In this document: positions 1-5,272 of the stretch, one piece after another
Layout of the letters: each line of letters starts with the position of its first letter
Position numbering within the stretch: position 1 is the first letter of the stretch
DNA from: Bryobacterales bacterium
GTDB taxonomy: Bacteria > Acidobacteriota > Terriglobia > Bryobacterales > Bryobacteraceae
Assembly: GCA_025456495.1 (NCBI GenBank)
Contig: JALOKO010000311.1
Span: 1 to 5,356, forward strand
Length of the DNA stretch: 5,356 bases
Direction of reading: 5' to 3'
The notes under the pieces: generated by a model
The model's input: only the letters and a program-made list of their open reading frames with translations
Told to the model about the DNA's origin: nothing
The model's database searches: none
Translations under genes and position numbers: made by a program

Positions 1-284
1 ATTCGCGCTTCAAGGGCCAGCGCATTGAGGGCGTCCGTATTCTGGTGACGGAACGGGAACGGGTACGCGCCACCGAGTTGGGCGCGGAGCTAGCAGTGGC
101 CCTGCAGACCCTCTATCCCGGCAAGCTAAACTACCAACGCAACGAGAAGCTCATCGGCCATGGAGCAACGGTGGCTGCTTTCGCCGCCGGGCAGGACCCC
201 CGCTCCATTGTCGTTTCATGGGAAGAGGAAGTGGCTGCGTTCGTGGAGCGCCGGAAGCGCTTCCTGCTGTATCCAGAGCAATAG
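1..284 (+). CDS. namZ: NamZ-like exo-beta-N-acetylmuramidase (DUF1343), C-terminal part only
   Basis: Reading from base 3, an open frame of 93 codons runs to TAG at 282-284 and is open at the left edge, so only the C-terminus of a roughly 400-residue protein is present. What is seen: an I-E-G-V-R-I-L-V-T strand, then a helix with E-L-G-A-E-L-A-V-A-L followed by L-Y-P, a G-H-G-A-T-V-A-A-F segment, then I-V-V-S-W-E-E-E-V-A-A-F and the ending R-F-L-L-Y-P. This order matches the C-terminal domain of DUF1343 proteins as I recall them. Family knowledge: NamZ removes N-acetylmuramic acid from the non-reducing end of peptidoglycan fragments, usually in the periplasm or outside the cell. The catalytic N-terminal domain lies outside the window, so activity cannot be judged. 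A GTG at 45 also opens the frame, but the conserved reading upstream of it shows it is internal. The gene converges on the sugar transporter with 18 nt between stops. Confidence 0.85.
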   Translation, partial: SRFKGQRIEGVRILVTERERVRATELGAELAVALQTLYPGKLNYQRNEKLIGHGATVAAFAAGQDPRSIVVSWEEEVAAFVERRKRFLLYPEQ

Positions 285-302
285 CGGACGCCCGTGCGGA
301 TG

Positions 303-1568
303 CTAGGCCTGGAGCACCGCGGCATCCTTGGCCTTGCGGCTGGAGAGGGTCTCGTTGTTCACCAGGGGCTTGGCCCAGAAACCAATCAGAAGGACGTAGC
401 CGAAGGTGAGATAGAGGAAGCTCATTCCCATGCGCAGGCTGCCGAACTGGTCGCTGATGGCGCCAATGATCACGGGGATGATGGCGCCACCCAGGATTGC
501 CGTGCACAGGATTCCCGCAAGACTGCCGTGATGTTCGCGTACCGAATTCAGCGCCAGAGAGATGATGACGCTCCACATCACGCTGGCGAAAAAGCCCACC
601 ATCGGGAGGGCCCAGCGGGCGATATCCACCGGTCCGGCGAGACCTACGGTCAAGCTCAGGATGGCAGCCACTGAGAAGCCCACCAGCACCTTCCGGCTGT
701 CGAAGACCTTCAGCGCGGCTAATCCCAGCAGGCATCCGGCGCTCATCAAGGCCCAGAAGGCGGAAACCGCGTTGGCGCCATCGGTTTGGGGATCCAGGCC
801 GTGGTAGGTGGAAAGGAACTGCGAGGTCCAATTCGCGGCGCCTTGTTCGGAACCCACATAGCAAAAGATGCCAACGAAGTAGGCCCACACCATTGGCCGA
901 CGCAGCAGACCCAGATGAGTGGATAACGCCCCCACCTTCTCGTCGTCCTTCAACTCTACCTTGGGAAAACGCGATACCAGCACTACTGCCATCATCACCG
1001 CGCAACTGGCGGCGAACACCCAATACACCGATACCCAGGGAAGTGAGTCGGGCACCAGGCTGCTGAGCAGGGTTTGCAGCGGATCGCGGGCTGCGGTGGG
1101 CTCAGCGACATACTTGTAGATCTGGGGGCTGACGAAGCCGCCGGCGCCAAATACCAGTTGCCCGATGACTGAGTTGAAGGCGAAGTGTTCCTCGCCGCCA
1201 GCCACCCGAAGCAGCGGGTTGATGGCCACCTGAATGATGGCCATCCCGGCCCCGATCAGGAAGAGGGAAGGCAGGGAAACGCCGTAACGCGGGACCAGCG
1301 CGAACAGCAGTGCGCCGCCCAACCCAAGCAGAAAAGACAACAGCACCACTCGCTTTTCCTGCCAAAGCTCCACCAGAATGCCACCCGGAATAGAGAGCAG
1401 GCCGTAGGCTAGAAAGAACGCGAAAGGCAGCAGCGCCGCCATCTTGTAGCTCACTTCGAAACTCGTGATGATCTCAGGGATGATGGCGCCCATCACGTTG
1501 GTGAGCAGCGAGATGACGAAGAAGATCAGAAAAATGAGGGTGATCAGGAACACATCGCGTCTGGCCAT
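303..1568 (-). CDS. MFS sugar permease, FucP/GluP type
   Basis: This encodes a 421-residue, very hydrophobic protein of the length usual for 12-helix major facilitator permeases. It starts M-A-R-R-D then enters helix 1. About six helices lie in residues 6-200, a charged cytoplasmic loop (K-V-E-L-K-D-D-E-K) lies near 203-212, and six more helices follow to about 400, with a short polar tail. FucP/GluP family marks are T-N-V-M-G-A-I-I-P at 23-31, G-A-G-M-A-I-I-Q-V-A-I-N-P at about 106-118, and F-G-A-G-G-F-V-S-P-Q-I at about 140-150. Family members import fucose, glucose/galactose or GlcNAc by proton or sodium symport in the inner membrane. From memory of E. coli FucP, Asp46 aligns with Gly27 and Glu135 with Gln113 here. 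The neighbouring namZ suggests a MurNAc or other peptidoglycan-derived sugar, which is inference. No strong Shine-Dalgarno precedes the ATG; the start is chosen because it directly precedes helix 1. Confidence 0.85.
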   Translation of the reverse strand: MARRDVFLITLIFLIFFVISLLTNVMGAIIPEIITSFEVSYKMAALLPFAFFLAYGLLSIPGGILVELWQEKRVVLLSFLLGLGGALLFALVPRYGVSLPSLFLIGAGMAIIQVAINPLLRVAGGEEHFAFNSVIGQLVFGAGGFVSPQIYKYVAEPTAARDPLQTLLSSLVPDSLPWVSVYWVFAASCAVMMAVVLVSRFPKVELKDDEKVGALSTHLGLLRRPMVWAYFVGIFCYVGSEQGAANWTSQFLSTYHGLDPQTDGANAVSAFWALMSAGCLLGLAALKVFDSRKVLVGFSVAAILSLTVGLAGPVDIARWALPMVGFFASVMWSVIISLALNSVREHHGSLAGILCTAILGGAIIPVIIGAISDQFGSLRMGMSFLYLTFGYVLLIGFWAKPLVNNETLSSRKAKDAAVLQA

Positions 1569-1575
1569 AAGCTAC

Positions 1576-1597
1576 CCAGCATAGCGAAATACGCTGG
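1576..1597. promoter_or_regulatory. Imperfect inverted repeat before the sugar permease gene
   Basis: CCAGC at 1576-1580 and GCTGG at 1593-1597 are perfect complements, and TA/TA inside them also pair after one mismatch. The repeat lies 8-29 nt upstream of the leftward permease start, in the divergent spacer with the TPR gene. It could be an operator half-site pair for a sugar-responsive repressor or a small hairpin in the leader. No recognised regulator motif is assigned. Confidence 0.25.
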
Positions 1598-1607
1598 AAG
1601 TAGCGGC

Positions 1608-1634
1608 CGTCGCGCTCTCAGGACAAGCGCGGCG
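1608..1634. promoter_or_regulatory. GC-rich hairpin in divergent spacer
   Basis: CGTCGCGCT at 1608-1616 pairs with AGCGCGGCG at 1626-1634 (nine pairs, one of them T-G) around a 9-nt loop. It lies 50-76 nt upstream of the TPR gene start. It could fold in the leader RNA of either divergent transcript or bind a regulator. In sequence this GC-rich, chance occurrence is a real alternative. Confidence 0.25.
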
Positions 1635-1683
1635 CGGCAGAATCCCGATTCCCTGATGTGGCGCCAGGCATCCACTAACGGGT

Positions 1684-1995
1684 ATGGCATCCCGTCTTGA
1701 ACTTATCCAGCAGATGCTGGAACAGAAGCCGAATGACACCTTTCTGCTCTATGGCCTGGCCAACGAGTATAAGAATGTTGGCAACCTTCCGAAAGCCCTG
1801 GAAACCTATCAGAATTTGATGGAGGCGAACCCGGACTACGTGGCTGCCTACTACCATTGCGGCCAGACCTTCGAGAAGGCGGGCGACGAGACCGCTGCCG
1901 CCGAAACCTATGAACGAGGCATGGCCGTGGCGCGGCGCATCGGCGATGCTCATGCGCTTAGCGAACTGCAGGCGGCGCGGGACATCCTGGGCTAG
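1684..1995 (+). CDS. Small tetratricopeptide-repeat (TPR) protein
   Basis: The product is 103 residues with no signal peptide or membrane segment, so probably cytoplasmic. Two 34-residue TPR units fit the canonical register. The first, about residues 19-52, has Leu22, Ala26, Tyr29, Ala38, Tyr42 and Pro50 at the signature positions. The second, about 53-86, has Tyr56, Gly60, Phe63, Ala72 and Tyr76. A short helix precedes them (1-16) and a capping helix follows (about 88-102). TPR units are protein-interaction scaffolds, and nothing here names the partner. The ATG is the only possible start because TGA at 1654-1656 is in frame just upstream with no other start codon between. The Shine-Dalgarno is poor. 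The gene stands alone, divergent from the permease and convergent with the SPFH gene, and is followed by a strong terminator hairpin. The fold is confident; the function is unknown. Confidence 0.8.
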   Translation: MASRLELIQQMLEQKPNDTFLLYGLANEYKNVGNLPKALETYQNLMEANPDYVAAYYHCGQTFEKAGDETAAAETYERGMAVARRIGDAHALSELQAARDILG

Positions 1996-2063
1996 GCCGC
2001 TGCGCGCGCTCGACTTGAAAACAAGCGCTCACAAGTTGCCGGCGAACGCTCACAGAGATGAAG

Positions 2064-2112
2064 AGGGCCGCGCGGGCTTCGGCTTCCCGAAGATCGCGCG
2101 GCCCTGGCTTTT
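2064..2112 (+). terminator. Intrinsic terminator of the TPR gene
   Basis: A perfect 11-bp stem is formed by AGGGCCGCGCG at 2064-2074 and CGCGCGGCCCT at 2095-2105. After a G-T pair and one G-A mismatch, a further 6-bp stem (CTTCGG at 2077-2082 with CCGAAG at 2087-2092) closes on the tetraloop CTTC. GGC then TTTT (2109-2112) follows. The T tract is short and three bases off the stem, but the stem is very stable. It lies between the stops of two convergent genes. The opposite strand has no T-run next to the stem, so rightward termination is the better-supported direction, though the stem could also end the SPFH transcript. Confidence 0.7.
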
Positions 2113-2125
2113 GGGGAGGATGCGC

Positions 2126-3085
2126 CTAGCGCGCCCGAGGCGGAGGCGGCGCAGACATGGCTCCGTCGCCCATGCTCTTCATGACGGTGAGCGCTGTAGC
2201 CACCAGACTTCCCGCGTCGGCCAGGTTGGCTGGCAGCACCACGGTGTTCGTGGTCTTGGCGATGTTGCCCAGTTGGGTGATGTACTGCTCAGCCACTCGC
2301 AGGTTGACCGCATCCTGGCCACCCGGAGACTGAATGGCTTCGGCGATCCGCCGGATGCCTTCCGCCGTCGCGTTGGCGATGGTGAGAATGGCCTGCCCTT
2401 GACCTTCCGCTTCGTTGATCTGCTGTTGGCGCTTGGCTTCGGAGTTCTTGATGGTCTCCTGCTTCACACCTTCCGCCGTGTTGATCTTCGAATCGCGAAT
2501 TCCCTCTGACTGCAGAATGGCCGCACGCTTTTCGCGCTCGGCGCGCATCTGCTTTTCCATCGCATCCAGCACATCGCGCGGCGGGTTGATGTTCTTGATC
2601 TCATAGCGCAATACCTTCACGCCCCAGGGCTCGGATGCCTGGTCGAGTTCCGCCACCACAAAACCATGGATGGTGCTGCGTTCCTCAAAGGTGCGGTCCA
2701 GATCGATCTTGCCGATTTCACTGCGCAGTGCTGTTTGCGCAAGCTGGGTGATGGCGAAGACGTAGTTTGAAATGCCGTAGCTGGCGCGCTCCGGGTCAAT
2801 CACCTTCATATAGATGACGCCATCGACGCCCACCTGCACGTTGTCTTTGGTGATGCAGATCTGCTCAGGGATATCAATGGCCATTTCCTTCAACGTGTGC
2901 TTGTAGCGGATCACATCAATGAACGGCGTGAGAATGTGAAAGCCCGCGTGCAAGGTGCCGGCGTAGCGTCCAAGACGCTCCACCACATACGCGCTTTGCT
3001 GTGGCACCACCACCGCTGTCTTGGCGATGACAATGATGCCCAGCAGCATCACCACCAGTGCCAGAATCAACAATCCGATTTCCAT
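2126..3085 (-). CDS. SPFH/band 7 (stomatin/QmcA-like) membrane-anchored protein
   Basis: The product is 319 residues, close to E. coli QmcA (about 305). Residues 2-22 form one N-terminal membrane anchor. The band 7 domain follows: V-P-Q-Q-S-A-Y-V-V-E-R-L-G-R (27-40), a G-F-H-I-L-T-P-F segment (48-55), D-V-Q-type strand residues around 81-95, L-R-S-E-I-G (120-125) and L-D-R-T-F-E-E-R (129-136). An Ala/Glu/Arg/Gln-rich helix at about 170-255 should form the long coiled coil of this family, with E-A-x-G-Q-G-Q-A near 225-232. The tail is proline-rich (A-P-P-P-P-R-A-R). Such proteins oligomerise on the inner membrane and organise microdomains or regulate membrane proteases. AGGAGG on the minus strand (3091-3096), 5 nt from the ATG, fixes the start. 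It is the second gene of an operon with nfeD, 75 nt downstream of that gene's stop. Confidence 0.92.
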   Translation of the reverse strand: MEIGLLILALVVMLLGIIVIAKTAVVVPQQSAYVVERLGRYAGTLHAGFHILTPFIDVIRYKHTLKEMAIDIPEQICITKDNVQVGVDGVIYMKVIDPERASYGISNYVFAITQLAQTALRSEIGKIDLDRTFEERSTIHGFVVAELDQASEPWGVKVLRYEIKNINPPRDVLDAMEKQMRAEREKRAAILQSEGIRDSKINTAEGVKQETIKNSEAKRQQQINEAEGQGQAILTIANATAEGIRRIAEAIQSPGGQDAVNLRVAEQYITQLGNIAKTTNTVVLPANLADAGSLVATALTVMKSMGDGAMSAPPPPRAR

Positions 3086-3160
3086 GTTGTCCTCCTGCTC
3101 CTCTTCATTCGATGGGCTCTTTGTGGCCCCTCTGTCGCTCCGGCTACGGCTGTCGCCGCG

Positions 3161-3637
3161 CTAGATCATGTCTTCCACCATGTCCACGGCGCGCAATTCG
3201 CTTACCGTCAAGGTGACGCTGTCTACCTTATCTACCCGCACCCTTGCGCCCTTCGCAATCGCGATGGGGGAGGGGTTACGGGCAGTCCAAGGGCTGCCAC
3301 GCAGCATCACCTTGCCCACGCCATTGGCGGGGATCTCGTCCATGGCGGTTGCGGTCTCGCCCACCAGACTATCCACAGGCTTGTCCGGCATGTCGCGGGT
3401 GAGCAAGCGCCGCATCCATCCGCGCAAGGTCACCAGGGTTAAGCCGGCTACCACAACGAACACCACCGACTGCGACATCAGGCCGTTGGTGAGCCCCAAG
3501 CCTGTCGTGATGGCCGTCACGATTGCCCCCACGCCTGTGAAGAACACGAAAAAATCAGTGGGCATCATCATCTCGGCCACTAACAAAAGCAGCCCGATCA
3601 CCATCCATATCCACCACGCTACCTGGAGTTCATCCAT
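3161..3637 (-). CDS. nfeD: NfeD-like membrane protein (short, NfeD1b type)
   Basis: The product is 158 residues with three membrane helices (about 8-25, 28-48 and 52-71), an R-G-W-M-R-R-L-L cytoplasmic edge, then a C-terminal OB-fold (about 90-147). The OB domain shows L-V-G-E-T-A, A-N-G-V-G-K-V-M-L-R-G, W-T-A-R-N, I-A-K-G-A-R-V-R-V and V-D-S-V-T-L-T-V, in the order expected for NfeD. The serine protease domain of long NfeD proteins is absent, which is normal for the short type. The family is found next to stomatin/SPFH genes and is thought to bind the SPFH oligomer. Here it is the promoter-proximal gene of such a pair. GGAGG on the minus strand (3650-3654) lies 12 nt from the ATG, longer than usual, but no other in-frame start lies closer. 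Confidence 0.9.
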   Translation of the reverse strand: MDELQVAWWIWMVIGLLLLVAEMMMPTDFFVFFTGVGAIVTAITTGLGLTNGLMSQSVVFVVVAGLTLVTLRGWMRRLLTRDMPDKPVDSLVGETATAMDEIPANGVGKVMLRGSPWTARNPSPIAIAKGARVRVDKVDSVTLTVSELRAVDMVEDMI

Positions 3638-3660
3638 ATGTTTCGCGTACCTCCCTAGAC

Positions 3661-3666
3661 ATCATA
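3661..3666 (-). promoter_or_regulatory. Possible -10 box for the nfeD-SPFH operon
   Basis: The minus strand reads TATGAT here, five of six matches to TATAAT, 23 nt upstream of the nfeD ATG. No good -35 hexamer stands at 16-18 nt (the best candidates are A-rich). The predicted start of transcription would fall almost on the Shine-Dalgarno, giving a very short leader. This is only a weak candidate. Confidence 0.2.
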
Positions 3667-3758
3667 CGCTTGCGGGACGAGAATCTTTGCCGTTCGCTGT
3701 GAGCGCTGTCCGAAAATGCGACAAAACAACACGGGCCGGATCGCGCTACACTAGATGA

Positions 3759-3774
3759 AAACGAATTCTCGTTT
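3759..3774. promoter_or_regulatory. Perfect inverted repeat, candidate operator of the metal-uptake operon
   Basis: AAACGA at 3759-3764 and TCGTTT at 3769-3774 are perfect reverse complements separated by ATTC. The repeat sits 57-42 nt upstream of the preferred DUF4198 start, just downstream of a weak -10-like TACACT (3747-3752), where a repressor would block transcription. A partial copy, ACGAGAAT, occurs in the other orientation at 3677-3684. Because the genes it precedes look like cobalt/nickel uptake genes, a metal-responsive or other repressor is plausible. It does not match the NikR or Fur consensus that I know, and a small RNA hairpin is the alternative. Confidence 0.35.
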
Positions 3775-3815
3775 ACGGGGCATACGAAATGCGAAATCGT
3801 GATACGCTAAGGCCT

Positions 3816-4550
3816 ATGAAACGCGCGTGCCTACTGCTCACTGTTGTTGTTTTGCTGGCGACCGTGCCCATGGCGTGGGGCCACTACACCTGGCTGGTTC
3901 GCACTCATTACAGTTCCGGGGGAGACAAGGCTTTTCTGGAAATCGGAAACGGACACCATTTCCCTGAAAGCGAAGCCGCTCCGAATGTTTCGCATGTGAA
4001 GGTGTTTCTGGTGAATGCCAAGGGTGAGCAGAAGTCGCTGCCCTTCCAGGTTTCCGGCAAGGCCTTGGCGATTGAGGCGCCGTTGGCGGGAAAAGAGTTG
4101 GCAAGGGTGTATTACGTCCGCGACCGGGGAGTGATGAGCCAGACCGCGGAGGGCTGGAAGGAGGGTGGACGAGACCAACACCCCACCGCCAAGCAAAGCA
4201 CGAAGATGCTGCAGTATGGCATCGCCTGGGTGGGCTTCCAGGGGAGCGCCATCGGTGCGAAGCCCCTGGGACTGGAACTGGAACTCAACTACGAAACCGG
4301 GATGCGCGGGCGCATGGTGCGGGTGATGCGCCAAGGAAAACCAGCGAAGGACATTGCCGTGGTGGCGGTGTTGGGCGAAGACAACGAGATTGAGCTGGGC
4401 AAGTCCGACGCGCAGGGCTATGTCAGCGCGGCAAAGGCGCCCGAAGGAAAGGCAGTCCTTTACTCGGCGCGATTTGAAATGCCAGCGACGAAGGGCGCCA
4501 ACTTCGACAAGTCGTCAATCACCTGCACGCTCTCGGTTCCTGGGAATTAG
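3816..4550 (+). CDS. Secreted DUF4198 protein linked to nickel/cobalt uptake
   Basis: From the chosen ATG the product is 244 residues. It begins with a clear signal peptide: M-K-R, a Leu/Val-rich core (about 5-17), and a likely cut after A-W-G at residue 22, leaving His23 as the first mature residue (H-Y-T-W-L-V). The mature part carries G-N-G-H-H-F-P-E-S-E, typical of this family, and a long beta-rich region. A C-terminal Ig-like segment follows, with G-K-P-A-K-D-I-A-V-V-A-V, then S-D-A-Q-G-Y. DUF4198 proteins are found with NikM/CbiM transporters and are thought to help capture metal in the periplasm; the exact role is not settled. The in-frame ATG at 3789 would add nine residues (M-R-N-R-D...). 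I prefer 3816 because it gives a standard signal peptide, although its AAGG (3809-3812) is only 3 nt away, so 3789 remains possible. The cbiM start follows 3 nt after the stop. Confidence 0.82.
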   Translation: MKRACLLLTVVVLLATVPMAWGHYTWLVRTHYSSGGDKAFLEIGNGHHFPESEAAPNVSHVKVFLVNAKGEQKSLPFQVSGKALAIEAPLAGKELARVYYVRDRGVMSQTAEGWKEGGRDQHPTAKQSTKMLQYGIAWVGFQGSAIGAKPLGLELELNYETGMRGRMVRVMRQGKPAKDIAVVAVLGEDNEIELGKSDAQGYVSAAKAPEGKAVLYSARFEMPATKGANFDKSSITCTLSVPGN

Positions 4551-4553
4551 CGA

Positions 4554-5210
4554 ATGCACATTGCCGATGGAGTGCTTCCGGTTTCATTGTGTATTGGCGG
4601 CTATGTGCTGGCGGTAGCGGGAAGTGCGTTGGGCAGTCGCCGGTTGCAGCCGGAAGACGTACCGAGGATGGGGATTCTGGCGGCGGCCACGTTTGTCGCA
4701 TCGACGGTCCACTTTCCGGTAGCGGGAACCTCCTTGCATTTCGGACTGTTCGGCTTGCTGGGCATCCTGTTGGGCAAGCGCGCCCTTCCGGTGAGCCTGG
4801 CGGTGCTGCTGGTGCAGGCGTTCCTGTTTCAACATGGCGGATTCCTTACGCTGGGTGTGAACACGTTGAATATGGGCCTGGGCGCGATGGCTGGCTATGC
4901 GGTATGGCGTCTTCACTGGATTCCTGTCGCGTTGCGCGCGGGCATGGCGGGCTTTGTGGGCATGTTTGCGCCGGCCTTGATGGTGATTCTGGAATTTCAA
5001 CTGGCGGGCTACGGACGCAGCCTGTTGTTGCTGGCTGGAGCCTACGCGGTGCTGGCTGCCGTGGAAGGCGGGTTCACGGGGCTGGTGGTTTCGTTCCTGA
5101 TGAAGGCGCGTCCGGAAATGCTGCGGTTACCGGTGATGGCCGCGGAACTGGTGGGAAGTGCAAGCGCCACGAACCCGCCCCTCAACCGCGGCGCCGGGCA
5201 GGAACTGTAG
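4554..5210 (+). CDS. cbiM: CbiM/NikM substrate-binding membrane component of an ECF cobalt/nickel transporter
   Basis: The product is 218 residues, normal for the family, with about six to seven membrane helices (roughly 8-28, 38-53, 61-75, 78-93, 103-119, 127-149 and 156-182). The start M-H-I-A-D-G is the family hallmark. In the solved NikM2 structure the N-terminal amine, His2 and a later His bind the metal, and here His2 and His62 (in A-G-T-S-L-H-F-G, 57-64) are the matching candidates. The segment Q-A-F-L-F-Q-H-G-G-F (88-97) through L-G-V-N-T-L-N-M-G (100-108) is also characteristic. It would select Co2+ or Ni2+ at the inner membrane and needs CbiQ/NikQ plus the ATPase CbiO/NikO, neither of which is in the window. 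The start sits 3 nt after the DUF4198 stop, so translation is probably coupled, with GGGA at 4542-4545 as the Shine-Dalgarno. Cobalt and nickel cannot be told apart from sequence. Confidence 0.93.
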   Translation: MHIADGVLPVSLCIGGYVLAVAGSALGSRRLQPEDVPRMGILAAATFVASTVHFPVAGTSLHFGLFGLLGILLGKRALPVSLAVLLVQAFLFQHGGFLTLGVNTLNMGLGAMAGYAVWRLHWIPVALRAGMAGFVGMFAPALMVILEFQLAGYGRSLLLLAGAYAVLAAVEGGFTGLVVSFLMKARPEMLRLPVMAAELVGSASATNPPLNRGAGQEL

Positions 5211-5260
5211 GGGTGGCCGCCAGCAATCCTACCTGCGACCGTCGGAAACGGTAGACCCAT

Positions 5261-5267
5261 GAAGGAG
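5261..5267 (+). promoter_or_regulatory. Shine-Dalgarno fixing the start of the last gene
   Basis: GAAGGAG lies 5 nt upstream of ATG 5273, a near-ideal site. It is this signal that makes the short open frame at the right edge believable as a gene start. It lies inside a minimal three-codon frame, M-K-E-stop, at 5259-5270. Confidence 0.7.
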
Positions 5268-5272
5268 TAGCC

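Noticed and set aside
285..302. A terminator between the convergent namZ and permease stops
   Set aside because: The gap is only 18 nt with no hairpin or T-run; any terminator must lie inside the opposing gene, and I could not identify one.
151..1023. A 290-codon open frame on the minus strand inside the permease gene
   Set aside because: It is out of frame with the convincing permease on the same strand, has a composition dominated by Arg/Gly/Pro as expected of GC-rich shadow frames, and shows no recognisable domain.
1910..2509. A 199-codon plus-strand frame spanning the TPR end, the terminator and the SPFH 3' part
   Set aside because: It overlaps two well-supported genes and runs straight through the terminator hairpin; its product is Arg-rich with no domain.
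3662..3667. TCATAC, identical to a NikR half-site, near the nickel/cobalt genes
   Set aside because: The partner GTATGA expected 16 nt away (3640-3645) is absent (GTTTCG is there), so there is no complete NikR operator.
3657..3815. A cobalamin riboswitch before the cobalt/nickel operon
   Set aside because: The spacer is short for one, and I see no B12-box-like conserved core; the only clear structure is the small palindrome.
5238..5252. ACCGT-CGGAA-ACGGT hairpin between cbiM and the next gene
   Set aside because: The stem is only 5 bp with no T-run; it is too weak to call a terminator and could arise by chance.
4589..5254. A 221-codon plus-strand frame overlapping cbiM
   Set aside because: CbiM in the other frame matches its family from end to end; this frame is a Gly/Arg/Cys-rich shadow.
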